DNA of 21,815 bases from Lysobacterales bacterium (GTDB taxonomy: Bacteria > Pseudomonadota > Gammaproteobacteria > Xanthomonadales > SZUA-36): the NCBI GenBank assembly GCA_029287515.1, contig JARFQZ010000305.1:1-21815 (forward strand), read 5' to 3'. Made by a program: the position numbers and the translations under genes. Below, in pieces: positions 1-7,537 of this stretch. The first letter of the stretch is position 1; each line of letters opens with the position of its first letter. Below the pieces are notes generated by a model that did not search any database, was not told where the DNA came from, and saw nothing but the letters and a program-made list of their open reading frames with translations.

Positions 1-500
1 CCCCTGGCGACGGTCCGGCGGACCAGTGATTCGTGCCCTGCGAGGAATTTGTTCATGTCCACCAGGAACAGGATGCGTTTCTTGTCTGTCTTCAGACCAA
101 GAAACCGGAAAGTGACCTGGTTGCTGCCCTCCTTTTCCGGCGTGATCACCGGGGAGGGAGGCGGTGGCGGTGGTTGGTCATTGCGCGCCTGCTGCTCGGC
201 CTCCAGGGTTTCCAGTTCGCTGGAAACGATTTTCTCCGTCGCCTGCAACTGCTGTTGCCGGGTCTGTGCCGCCAGCAGGGCTTCGAGAATGTTCTTGCTT
301 CCTTCTTCGGTCTTGTCCAGCATGGCCTGGGTTTTTCCGGCCAGTTCTTCGAGATATTCCAGGTCTCCCTGCGACCGGACCTCTTTCTGGTAATCGGGCA
401 TCAGGATGATCGTAATGATGATGAAAGCGCCCATTGCGGAAGCGAATAGGTCAATAGCCGACAGGGAATAAACCTCGAAATTGCGACGGCGCGATTTCAC
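1..500 (-). CDS. ExbD/MotB-like membrane-anchored protein with degenerate vWA domain (partial, 3' end beyond window)
   Basis: An open frame runs from a GTG at 498-500 to the window edge (about 166 residues seen). The GTG overlaps the TGA stop of the upstream vWA gene (GTGA), so the two are translationally coupled. Visible parts are a basic N-terminus, one membrane segment at about residues 12-34 beginning SAIDLFASAMGAF with Asp17, a Glu/Gln-rich coiled coil (about 40-105), a run of six prolines near 110-115, and the first strand of a vWA-like domain (ILFLVDMNKF, Asp148). The segment around Asp17 and the strand order match the neighbouring vWA protein, so the two are paralogues. The expected vWA metal motif DxSxS reads D-M-N-K-F here, so metal binding is probably lost. 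Known for the families: a single Asp in such a helix carries protons in ExbD and MotB. Function is inferred only. Confidence 0.85.
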   Translation of the reverse strand, partial: MKSRRRNFEVYSLSAIDLFASAMGAFIIITIILMPDYQKEVRSQGDLEYLEELAGKTQAMLDKTEEGSKNILEALLAAQTRQQQLQATEKIVSSELETLEAEQQARNDQPPPPPPSPVITPEKEGSNQVTFRFLGLKTDKKRILFLVDMNKFLAGHESLVRRTVAR

Positions 501-1426
501 CTGGAAACTCCCACGAAATCACCGTTGTTTTGCCTCGCCAGTGTTTGCAGGAACATCACCAGTCCGCGGTTTTGCGTGTAATCTCCGATCGCCACGGTGT
601 GAATTTCCTTGTTTTCGCGGCGGTTCAGGCTGGTCACGTCCTGGACAATGAAGCCCGGTGCATTGTCAGGTTCGCCGTCGCTCATGAGGATGATGGCATC
701 CGCCGGGTACTGCATGGCCGAAAGTACGGCGTAATGAGTAGGCGTGGATCCGGCAAACCTTCTCGCCAGTGACTGGATGAAGTTGCGCGCCGCGTCCAGA
801 TTGGCCTCGGTTCCCTGCAGCAGGCCGCCCGTCTCGGGGAAGTTCCATATGACAGGTGAAGGATTGCCCTGGTAGCCGATGATGGCGAACTCGTTGGTTT
901 CATCCAGTGGTTCGAGGACCTCGAGAACCGACTTCACCATCAGGTCCGTGTAGGAAAGCATGCTGCCGGACATGTCCACGACGATGACGAAGGCTTTTTT
1001 CTCGGTCGCCAGGCCCAGGATGGAGAACTCCACGCCCGCAGTCAGCGCTTCGGGTTCCGGCTCTTCGATGATTTCCTCCACCGGTTCGGGCTCCTTCACC
1101 GGTTCTTCAGCCAGTTGTGTTTTGATGTCCGCCATTTTATTTCGGATGCGGGAGATTTCTGCCTCGATACCCCGGTTGGCTTCGTTCATGTCCTGGACTT
1201 CGCTCTGTGAAACCTGCTGTTCCGAGAGCATCCTGGCGATTTCACCCGAAGCCAGTCTCCTCAACTCCTGTATTTCCTGGGTCCTGGAGAACGCATCGTC
1301 GGAACCGGCATTGCGATAGTAGGGGAACAGAATCATGACCAGCAGAATGAACGCGCCCAGCGCCGAGGCGAACAGATCGATCGCGGAGGTTGTAAAAACG
1401 GAGGTTTCTCGGTTGGGTCTTCGCAT
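497..1426 (-). CDS. ExbD/MotB-like membrane-anchored vWA-domain protein
   Basis: A protein of 309 residues from the ATG at 1426. An in-frame ATG at 1489 would add 21 residues. I prefer 1426 because it aligns exactly with the start of the downstream paralogue (Asp17 in both), has AAGGG just upstream, and leaves 81 bp for divergent promoters; the 1489 start has no Shine-Dalgarno. Domains: one membrane helix (about 12-34, SAIDLFASALGAF then a hydrophobic run and FPYY), a periplasmic coiled coil (about 45-105), a Glu/Pro-rich linker (108-128), and a vWA domain from about 132 to the end. The metal-ion site is intact: D151-M-S-G-S, a Thr in GSTPTHYA (about 228-230) and Asp250 in LMSDGEPDN. vWA domains bind protein partners through this metal. 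The Asp-bearing helix resembles proton-carrying ExbD/MotB helices, so this may be a stator-type subunit whose usual head is replaced by vWA. Its role is unknown. Confidence 0.88.
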   Translation of the reverse strand: MRRPNRETSVFTTSAIDLFASALGAFILLVMILFPYYRNAGSDDAFSRTQEIQELRRLASGEIARMLSEQQVSQSEVQDMNEANRGIEAEISRIRNKMADIKTQLAEEPVKEPEPVEEIIEEPEPEALTAGVEFSILGLATEKKAFVIVVDMSGSMLSYTDLMVKSVLEVLEPLDETNEFAIIGYQGNPSPVIWNFPETGGLLQGTEANLDAARNFIQSLARRFAGSTPTHYAVLSAMQYPADAIILMSDGEPDNAPGFIVQDVTSLNRRENKEIHTVAIGDYTQNRGLVMFLQTLARQNNGDFVGVSR

Positions 1427-1472
1427 CAGCCCTTGCAAACTATCAAAAAGGCGCAGCAGGGGCAATTGGCGG

Positions 1473-1500
1473 TTGACCTTGGCTGCCATGGCCGTAATCT
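1473..1500 (+). promoter_or_regulatory. Weak sigma70-like promoter candidate for the CHAT gene
   Basis: TTGACC (1473-1478), a 16-base spacer and TAATCT (1495-1500) lie just upstream of the ATG at 1508. The -35 box is good and the -10 box poor (3 of 6). Transcription would start at or next to the ATG, giving a nearly leaderless mRNA. That would fit the GAGGG at 1503-1507, which is too close to the ATG to act as a ribosome site. This is inference from consensus matching only. Confidence 0.25.
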
Positions 1501-1507
1501 ATGAGGG

Positions 1508-4500
1508 ATGACACGGGCCCTGCTCACATTCCTTTTGCTGGTTTCATCGTTCAGCGCCTTCGCGGCCCAGCCGGGCCAGATATCCGGTTCCCGGCCTGCC
1601 GAATTCATGGTTTACCAGTACCCGAATGTCGCACTGGTCATAAAAATTGAAGCGGCTGAAACAGAATTCGACGCAGAGATTTTTGGCCCGGAAAGGGCAC
1701 TGCTCAAATCTTCCGGAGTCCCCCTCAGCCGGATAGGACCGCTTTACCAATTCGTGGAGTCAGTGGATAAACCCCGCCAATTGATGATCAAGATCACGCC
1801 ATCACGGCCTGTGGATCGTTCGCGGGTCAACATGGAACTGATCCAGTTGCCGGACAGGGACTGGAAAAGTGCTTCCTTTGGACAGGCCTACAAGTTGTTG
1901 TCCCACGGAACAGAGAAAGTCCACAGCAACGATTCCACGACCTGGTCCATGAAAATCTACACGCTGAGGGAATCAGCCAGGGCCTTCGCCGGCCTGGGCT
2001 GGGAGGAAATGAAGCTCTGGTCGGAGTTCTACGCAGCCCACCTGGTGCTTCACAAGCTCAACGATGTGCTGATGGCCATGGAACTGGTGAGCCAGTTGCA
2101 GGACTCGGCCCGCAGAGCCGGGTATGAAGAGATTGAGCTGGCTTCCCTGGTTCTTGAAGCCGAGGCATTGCAATTATCCGGCGAACACGCGAAGGGCGAA
2201 GTTGCCTTCCAGCGTTACGAACAGTTGCATGCCGTCCTTGACCAGGTGGTGATCCTTGCCGACCAGATGAACCTTCCTTCTGAAAAGGCGAGGGCGCTGT
2301 TCAACGACGGACTTGCTTATGAGCAACAGGGCCGGATGGACGATGCGGTTCGCAGGTTCCAGGCTGCGCTGGATGTTGCACTCACCACCGGCAATACCGA
2401 ACTGACCAACGAAATCAGGGGCACAGCTGCCGCAGCGTATGAATCGCAGGGCAGTACGATGGGCGCGATCGAATTACTCGAAGACATCGGCGGTGACCTT
2501 GAGAGCGAAACCGGGCAGGAATTTACAGACAACCTGTTCGAGAAAGGGAGGTTGCTGAACAGTACCTACCGGTACCGCGAAGCTGCTGCTGAGCTTGACC
2601 TCGCACTGTCCATTCAACAAGCCGATGCGGCAACCGGCTCATGGGGCCCCACCGGGCTGGCCCTGGCCTGGTCGTATTTTTCCATGGGTGAAATGGAAAA
2701 AGCCCGGGTGCTCATCACAGAGTCCATCCCCCGCACGGAACTGGCGACTGACAGGGCCGCTCTTATACGGGCATACGACATGCTGGCGGGTATTCACCGC
2801 CATCGACAGGAGTTTGAACAGTTAGCCCGGTACAGGGGCAAACAGGAAGAATTACTTCAAACCGGCTCGGACCTTGCCCATTTTGAATTTGAAACAGCAA
2901 TAGACGCCTGGAAAAAGGACGGCGCTCAATCTTCCCGTGCCACTAAACTGATGATGGAAGGCAGCCGGCTGGCAGCTGCCAGCGGAGAATTGCTGGCTAA
3001 ACACCGCGCCGATATGCACCTGTGTCTGTTCAAACTGGAAAACCAGGGACAGGGTGCCTGTTCAGCCGCGGCAACCAATCGTTCTTTCGATGCGCTGTCT
3101 ACTGCGGGCATCCCCTGGCTGGCCCTCGAAGCCAACGGGGTCAGAGCCAGGATTTTGCACCTCGAGGGCAGACAGGGAGAGGCGCTGAGCTTGTTGGGGA
3201 ACCTGGTGGATGACCTGCTGTTCTTCAGCCAGGAGCTGCCGGGCATTCTGGGCTCCTGGTATTGGCTTAACAAAGATGAGATTTTCAAGCATTACCTGGA
3301 AGTCGCTGCTGCTGGCTCAATAGGTGAGCAAACGCTGATTGCCCTGGACCGGGTCCGGCTGGTAGATCGCCCGGAGAGCGACAGAGAGGCAGAAGAATCT
3401 CTGCGGGCACTGCTGGCGCGTCGCGAATCGGCCGGTGGTGAAGCATCCATGCAACTGGCAACCCAGGCCAATGCGCAATGGCGCAGCCAACGGGCCGGGT
3501 TTTCTCCCGCTACGACGCCGATCAACAGCAGAAGCCTTGACGATGTGCTGAACGGCCTTCCAGGCGGCGCGATTTTCCTGACTTACTATTTCAGTGAATC
3601 CGCTGTGTACGCGCTGGTCGGCAACAGGCGCGGTGTTTCTATGAAACGGCTCGGGGGCTTCAGAAAGCTTTCCGGCCAGTTGGATCGCTTGCAGCGCAGC
3701 CTGGCAGACAGTGGTGAAGACCTCCTGCCTTACCTTGACGCCCTCGGTCAATCGCTGGTGGAGCCGCTGGCGGATTCGCTTGCGCCCAGGATTTTCTTTT
3801 TGCCCTCCGGTCCTCTGAAAGGAATGCCATTAGATGCGATGAGACTGGATGGCAGGTTCCTGGCGGAACGGCACCAGGTGGTCAACATGGACAGCCTGGC
3901 GGGCGCTTCACCATCTGCCCCGGTTATTGCGCCGGGTTTCAGAGAGAAAGTTTTCCTGGCGGGTAATCCACAGACGGGTCAGGACCTGTTCAGTTACGAC
4001 ATCCAGGTTTCGGCTGAAATCAATACGGTCACGGACGCTTTCGTCGGGCCGGGGTTGAATATCGTTCAGGGTGTCGCGTTACAGAGAGATGAGTTTCAGG
4101 ACCCGAGGTTTTTCGAAGCAGGGCTGATCCACCTGGCCATTCCGGGCACGCTTGACCTGGCATCCCCGGAGCATTCGATGTTGCTGATGTCCCGGACCAG
4201 TGAAGAATCCGCCATCGATAATCTTCTTCCTGCAGATATCCGGGGGCTGGTTTTCAGCGCGAGCCTGGTTGTTCTCAGCAGAACCACGGTCTCGTCCTTG
4301 AGCCAGTCCGGTTTTGACAGCAGGCTGGGTTTTGTTTCAGACTTCCTGAGAAATGGAGCCAGGAATGTAGTCGTCAGTCTGCGCTCACGGGATGATTCGG
4401 AAACGGCGTTATTCATGGCGGATTTTTACAGAGAACTGGAATCATCGAAAAATGTTGCGGAGGCTTTGTCCCGAAGCAAAGTTAATCTAATGAAATCCGT

Positions 4501-4552
4501 TGATCCCGGAAATTTCATGTCTTGGGCGGGTTTCCAGCTTTATATCAGGTAG
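1508..4552 (+). CDS. Secreted TPR-CHAT protein lacking the catalytic His-Cys pair
   Basis: A protein of 1014 residues. Residues 1-20 form a cleavable signal peptide (hydrophobic core, then SAFAAQ), so it is exported. A beta-rich N-terminal part (about 25-125) precedes helical TPR-like repeats, clearest at about 200-410 (for example ALFNDGLAYEQQGRMDDAV and GLALAWSYFSMGEMEKA). From about 690 to the end is a CHAT domain (caspase/HetF-associated with TPRs): LPSGPLKGMPLDAM, FLAGNP, LIHLA, the C-terminal pattern FLRNGARNVVVSL, FMADFYREL and a final WAGFQLY. Active CHAT peptidases have His in HxATHG and Cys in LSACxTG. Here the two places read HLAIPG (Pro879) and LSRTTV (Thr926), so the domain is almost certainly a pseudo-peptidase. 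It is divergent from the vWA pair and 61 bp upstream of the usp gene, which suggests a shared pathway. A scaffold or sensor role is inferred. Confidence 0.88.
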   Translation: MTRALLTFLLLVSSFSAFAAQPGQISGSRPAEFMVYQYPNVALVIKIEAAETEFDAEIFGPERALLKSSGVPLSRIGPLYQFVESVDKPRQLMIKITPSRPVDRSRVNMELIQLPDRDWKSASFGQAYKLLSHGTEKVHSNDSTTWSMKIYTLRESARAFAGLGWEEMKLWSEFYAAHLVLHKLNDVLMAMELVSQLQDSARRAGYEEIELASLVLEAEALQLSGEHAKGEVAFQRYEQLHAVLDQVVILADQMNLPSEKARALFNDGLAYEQQGRMDDAVRRFQAALDVALTTGNTELTNEIRGTAAAAYESQGSTMGAIELLEDIGGDLESETGQEFTDNLFEKGRLLNSTYRYREAAAELDLALSIQQADAATGSWGPTGLALAWSYFSMGEMEKARVLITESIPRTELATDRAALIRAYDMLAGIHRHRQEFEQLARYRGKQEELLQTGSDLAHFEFETAIDAWKKDGAQSSRATKLMMEGSRLAAASGELLAKHRADMHLCLFKLENQGQGACSAAATNRSFDALSTAGIPWLALEANGVRARILHLEGRQGEALSLLGNLVDDLLFFSQELPGILGSWYWLNKDEIFKHYLEVAAAGSIGEQTLIALDRVRLVDRPESDREAEESLRALLARRESAGGEASMQLATQANAQWRSQRAGFSPATTPINSRSLDDVLNGLPGGAIFLTYYFSESAVYALVGNRRGVSMKRLGGFRKLSGQLDRLQRSLADSGEDLLPYLDALGQSLVEPLADSLAPRIFFLPSGPLKGMPLDAMRLDGRFLAERHQVVNMDSLAGASPSAPVIAPGFREKVFLAGNPQTGQDLFSYDIQVSAEINTVTDAFVGPGLNIVQGVALQRDEFQDPRFFEAGLIHLAIPGTLDLASPEHSMLLMSRTSEESAIDNLLPADIRGLVFSASLVVLSRTTVSSLSQSGFDSRLGFVSDFLRNGARNVVVSLRSRDDSETALFMADFYRELESSKNVAEALSRSKVNLMKSVDPGNFMSWAGFQLYIR

Positions 4553-4600
4553 AATGAACAGATGCCCGGCAGCGGGCGTGATCACATCAGATAAATGTCC

Positions 4601-4606
4601 GGAGGG
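4601..4606 (+). promoter_or_regulatory. Ribosome binding site fixing the GTG start of the usp gene
   Basis: GGAGGG lies seven bases before the GTG at 4614. It is the strongest Shine-Dalgarno in this part of the window and supports a GTG rather than a downstream ATG start. Confidence 0.75.
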
Positions 4607-4613
4607 TTTTTAA

Positions 4614-5417
4614 GTGGATAAAAGAAAGTACCTCGTTATTGTTGATCCATCCCATGAAGAGCATCTTGCACTGGAACGTATAGTGGATATTGTGCGCCAG
4701 GAGAGAAAATGGGAGCTTGAATTTCATTTGCTGATCGGTTTTGAAAGCCCGGACAAGACTGAGCCTGATGCACCCACGGAAGTCATCTGCAGCGTCAAGG
4801 ATATCGAGGAATTGCTCGCCCCGCTTGACGATTTGAACATGGAATACACCGCGGAATTTTTCTGGACCCGCGATTGGCGCGCATCAATCATCGATGCCGC
4901 TGATCGCTATGGTTGCGATACGATCATGATTTGCGAGACGTCAGCCGAACATAAAACAGGGATCACCGACTCCAAGTGGGACCTGGTCCGGCAGGCCAAA
5001 AGTGACGTGGTGATCGTAGACGAAGGTACCAAGGCGCCCATTGAAGTCATCCTGGCCGCAGTAAACACCCAGGCCAAAGATGCTGCCCACATCGCGCTGA
5101 ACGAAAAGATTATTGAACGCGGGCTGTTCCTTTCCGAGTACTTCGGGGCCGACTTCCACGTGGTCAATGCTTACAAAGGCAGTGAGGACTTTCCGGACCG
5201 CGCACTGATCGGCCGGATGAGCGGCCTGCCGCGCGAGCAAATACACCGGGATATGGGTAAGCCAGAGGACGTTATTGCCGGCATCGCTGAAAAGATCGGT
5301 GCCGACATGGTGGTTCTCGGGATTTCATCGAAGAAAGGGCTTGCCGCGACCTTCAGCAGTCACACGACCGAAAAAGTGATGGAGAAAATCAATATTGACG
5401 TGGTGGCCCTGAACTAG
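4614..5417 (+). CDS. Tandem-domain universal stress protein (UspE-like)
   Basis: A cytoplasmic protein of 267 residues from a GTG start with a strong Shine-Dalgarno. It holds two Usp alpha/beta domains: about 1-140 (KYLVIVDPS opening, VVIVDEG closing strand) and about 143-267 (VILAAVNTQ opening, DMVVLGISSKKG and DVVALN closing). The length and the second-domain ending (GLAATF, HTTEKVM) resemble UspE. Usp proteins act in stress survival, some by binding ATP through G-x2-G-x9-G(S/T). The first domain lacks this loop, and in the second the final Gly-Ser reads Ser-His, so ATP binding is doubtful. It follows the CHAT gene by 61 bases, so co-transcription is possible, and ends just before a strong inverted repeat. 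Family assignment is firm; the UspE subtype is less so. Confidence 0.88.
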   Translation: MDKRKYLVIVDPSHEEHLALERIVDIVRQERKWELEFHLLIGFESPDKTEPDAPTEVICSVKDIEELLAPLDDLNMEYTAEFFWTRDWRASIIDAADRYGCDTIMICETSAEHKTGITDSKWDLVRQAKSDVVIVDEGTKAPIEVILAAVNTQAKDAAHIALNEKIIERGLFLSEYFGADFHVVNAYKGSEDFPDRALIGRMSGLPREQIHRDMGKPEDVIAGIAEKIGADMVVLGISSKKGLAATFSSHTTEKVMEKINIDVVALN

Positions 5418-5437
5418 AAAAAAATGGAAAAAAATGG
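5418..5437 (+). repeat. 10-bp tandem duplication at the edge of the inverted repeat
   Basis: The unit AAAAAAATGG occurs twice head to tail (5418-5427 and 5428-5437). The second copy is the outer end of the inverted-repeat arm. It looks like slippage or a target duplication left when the repeat arrived. Confidence 0.7.
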
Positions 5438-5488
5438 GGTCAGGTTAACTTTTGAAGAAAGCAAAAGTTAACCTGACCCCATTTTTTT
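5428..5488. repeat. Perfect 26-bp inverted repeat, REP-like, probable bidirectional terminator
   Basis: Arms 5428-5453 and 5463-5488 are exact reverse complements around the 9-base loop GAAGAAAGC. Each arm has seven A:T pairs outside, then TGGGGTCAGGTTAACTTTT. It sits between the converging usp and TPR genes. RNA from either strand gives a long stem ending in a U tract, so it should terminate both. The GGGGTCAGGTTAAC core resembles dispersed intergenic palindromes that I recall from many gammaproteobacterial genomes, often tied to REP-associated Y1 transposases. No second copy or transposase is in this window, so the family link is recollection rather than proof. Confidence 0.85.
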
Positions 5489-5513
5489 GTGCCCGTGTTC
5501 CGTCCTGAAATAA

Positions 5514-6857
5514 TTACTCCTGCTGGCCTTCGACGACATCCATCATGTCGTCACGTTCGCGAGGTTTGTATTCAACGTCCTGGGCCATCAGGTCACGACG
5601 CTTGATTTCGCTGTCGACGTAAGCAATCCACTGAGCGGCGGTGCGCCTGGACCGGTTGTCGCCCTGGGCCCGCTCAAATGCGCGGCGTGCCTGCTCAAGC
5701 CGTTTTTGGTTGAACAGCGCCATGCCCAGCATGATGTTCGCGGTGTCCGGGCGTTTCAGGCCACCCAGTTTCAGGCCCTGCTGCACGGCAGCCGCCGCTT
5801 CACCCCAGTTTTCGAGGTTGATGTTGGCCTGGGCAAGGCGGATATACAGATCGCCCTCTTTCGACAACTCGGCAGCCCGTTTCAGGGGAGGAATGGATCT
5901 TTCATCCTCGCGCGCCTGGTACCAGGCCTGGGACAGAAGCCTCAGGTTGCGTTCGTTGGCCTCGACGATGTTCTCGTTCATTTCCCTTTCAAGCACTGAA
6001 GCCGCCTTGTAAGGAAGGCCATGCATCAGGTAGAGGTTTGCCAGGTTGGTAATGTGGGAAGTGGTGTTCAGATAGCCCTTCTCGTACAGGACTTCGGTCA
6101 GTGCCAGTTGTTTCTTGGTGTCGCCGAGTTCGCTGTAAATACCGGCCAGCGTCAGGACGTACGTGTCCTTGGGGTAGTAAACGATCAATTCCCTGACCAC
6201 GTCGATCATGCTTTCGTAATCTTTCTGTTCAAAGTAGATCACGCGCAACAGCAGCAGCCAGTTCTCTTTTGGCACCTGGCCCTGCTGGCGGTACATATCG
6301 ATCCCTGTTTTGATCGGAACCAGAGCTTCCTCGTACCTCGCCAGTTGGAACAGTGCCTGGCCCTCCAGCATGAAAATGTCTGCGCTGGGCTCTGAAACGT
6401 TGCTCATCAGCCGCCGAACGGTCGCCAGTGCAGCTTCGTAGTCTTCCTGGGTAAACTGCAACTGGGCCATGGTCTTAAGCGTGCTGAGCATCAGGGCTTC
6501 GGGCAGTTCGGGCTGTGCCATCACGTTTTCATATGCCCGGATGGCATCGTCGTAACGTTCCTGCAGGTAGAAGGAATACCCGGAGATATTCCAGATCTGG
6601 GCATTTTCGTATGGACTCAGCCCTTTTTTACCCCGCAATTCATCGGTGAGGCGCTGCGCGGATGCGTAGTCCTTTGCTTCGATCAGTTCCTGGATTTCCG
6701 TCAGCTTTTCGTAGACTGACTGGCTCATGGCCACGGTTTCCTTGGTCTTTTTTTCTTCGCCCTTAGGCGCCTTCTGGGCGAAGGCGGTGCCGGAAAGCCC
6801 CAACAACAAGCAGCCGGAAACAATGGCAATCATCAGTTTTGACATGAATCTGTACAT
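5514..6857 (-). CDS. Periplasmic TPR protein of the TonB operon
   Basis: A protein of 447 residues with a signal peptide (about 1-27, hydrophobic core then GTAFAQ), hence periplasmic or attached to the envelope. The mature part is a solenoid of TPR repeats from about residue 45 to 430, for example AQIWNISGYSFYLQERYDDA, then DIFMLEGQALFQLARYEEAL and IMLGMALFNQKRLEQARRAF. The tail is charged. It is the last gene of the TonB operon: its ATG follows the tonB stop by 10 bases, and the stop codon TAG forms part of the upstream AGG of its ribosome site. A TPR protein at this position is a known part of ttpC-tonB2 clusters. It probably supports assembly or partner binding by the TonB complex. Met1, Met5 or Met9 could each start translation; Met1 has the best spacing. 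Confidence 0.88.
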   Translation of the reverse strand: MYRFMSKLMIAIVSGCLLLGLSGTAFAQKAPKGEEKKTKETVAMSQSVYEKLTEIQELIEAKDYASAQRLTDELRGKKGLSPYENAQIWNISGYSFYLQERYDDAIRAYENVMAQPELPEALMLSTLKTMAQLQFTQEDYEAALATVRRLMSNVSEPSADIFMLEGQALFQLARYEEALVPIKTGIDMYRQQGQVPKENWLLLLRVIYFEQKDYESMIDVVRELIVYYPKDTYVLTLAGIYSELGDTKKQLALTEVLYEKGYLNTTSHITNLANLYLMHGLPYKAASVLEREMNENIVEANERNLRLLSQAWYQAREDERSIPPLKRAAELSKEGDLYIRLAQANINLENWGEAAAAVQQGLKLGGLKRPDTANIMLGMALFNQKRLEQARRAFERAQGDNRSRRTAAQWIAYVDSEIKRRDLMAQDVEYKPRERDDMMDVVEGQQE

Positions 6858-6867
6858 AGGTCTTTAC

Positions 6868-7527
6868 CTAATCCTGCGTGATTTCATAGGTGAACTTGTT
6901 CTGTACGCCCGGGACTTCAATGGCCTGGCCATCGACGACACGCGGTTTGTACTTGAACTTCATGGCTGCCTGCACTGATGCGCGGTGGAAAAGCGTGCTG
7001 GTGCACTGGTCTTCCACGACAAACGGGTCGCGAATCGTGCCCTGCTTGGTCACCGTGTACTGCACTACGCAGTATCCTTCCACACTGCGTGAAAGGGCTC
7101 GCTGAGGATAAATCGGCGCCACTTTCACGATGGGCAGGTAGTCGCCTTCACCCACGCCGAGGCTGAAACCGCCGCTCATTTCGATATCCGTTTCCACCGG
7201 GGCGGCAGAGATGGCTATCTTCTCAGCGTTTGGATTCAGGTTATCCAACTGGGGTGTCGGCGGCTGTGGCGGCGGTGCATCCGGCGGTGGCGGCTTCTTG
7301 GGTTTGAGCTGCCTGCGCTGGATCGACTCATCCCTTTTCAGCCGTACGAAGTCGATCAGGTGGCCGGAAGCGCCCTCATTGAGTTCGCGGTCAGCCGTTT
7401 CGATCAGGTATTGCATGAACCAGAACAGACCGGCAGTGATCACCACGCCCAGGATGACGCCGATCGCCATCCGGACGTAATTGCCAGATTTGCTGATAGA
7501 TAATGTTTCAATAATCGTGGCCGACAT
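6868..7527 (-). CDS. tonB: TonB energy-transducing protein
   Basis: A protein of 219 residues with TonB architecture. A short cytoplasmic N-terminus is followed by a single membrane anchor (about 17-40, MAIGVILGVVITAGLFWFMQ). A Pro/Lys-rich periplasmic spacer (about 74-95, KPKKPPPPDAPPPQPPTP) leads to a C-terminal TonB_C domain (about 125-219: VAPIYPQRAL, GYCVVQYTVTKQGTI, AAMKFKYKPRV). TonB carries proton-motive energy from ExbB/ExbD to outer-membrane receptors that import iron complexes, vitamin B12 and other substrates. The spacer is short, as in TonB2-type proteins. The start has GAGGTGA close upstream, and the gene lies 10 bases after exbD. No TonB-dependent receptor is in the window, so the substrate cannot be read from context. 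Confidence 0.93.
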   Translation of the reverse strand: MSATIIETLSISKSGNYVRMAIGVILGVVITAGLFWFMQYLIETADRELNEGASGHLIDFVRLKRDESIQRRQLKPKKPPPPDAPPPQPPTPQLDNLNPNAEKIAISAAPVETDIEMSGGFSLGVGEGDYLPIVKVAPIYPQRALSRSVEGYCVVQYTVTKQGTIRDPFVVEDQCTSTLFHRASVQAAMKFKYKPRVVDGQAIEVPGVQNKFTYEITQD

Positions 7528-7537
7528 GGCTCACCTC

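Noticed and set aside
1426..1608. Short minus-strand frame overlapping both divergent genes
   Set aside because: It overlaps the vWA gene start and the CHAT signal peptide out of frame, with no family features or ribosome site.
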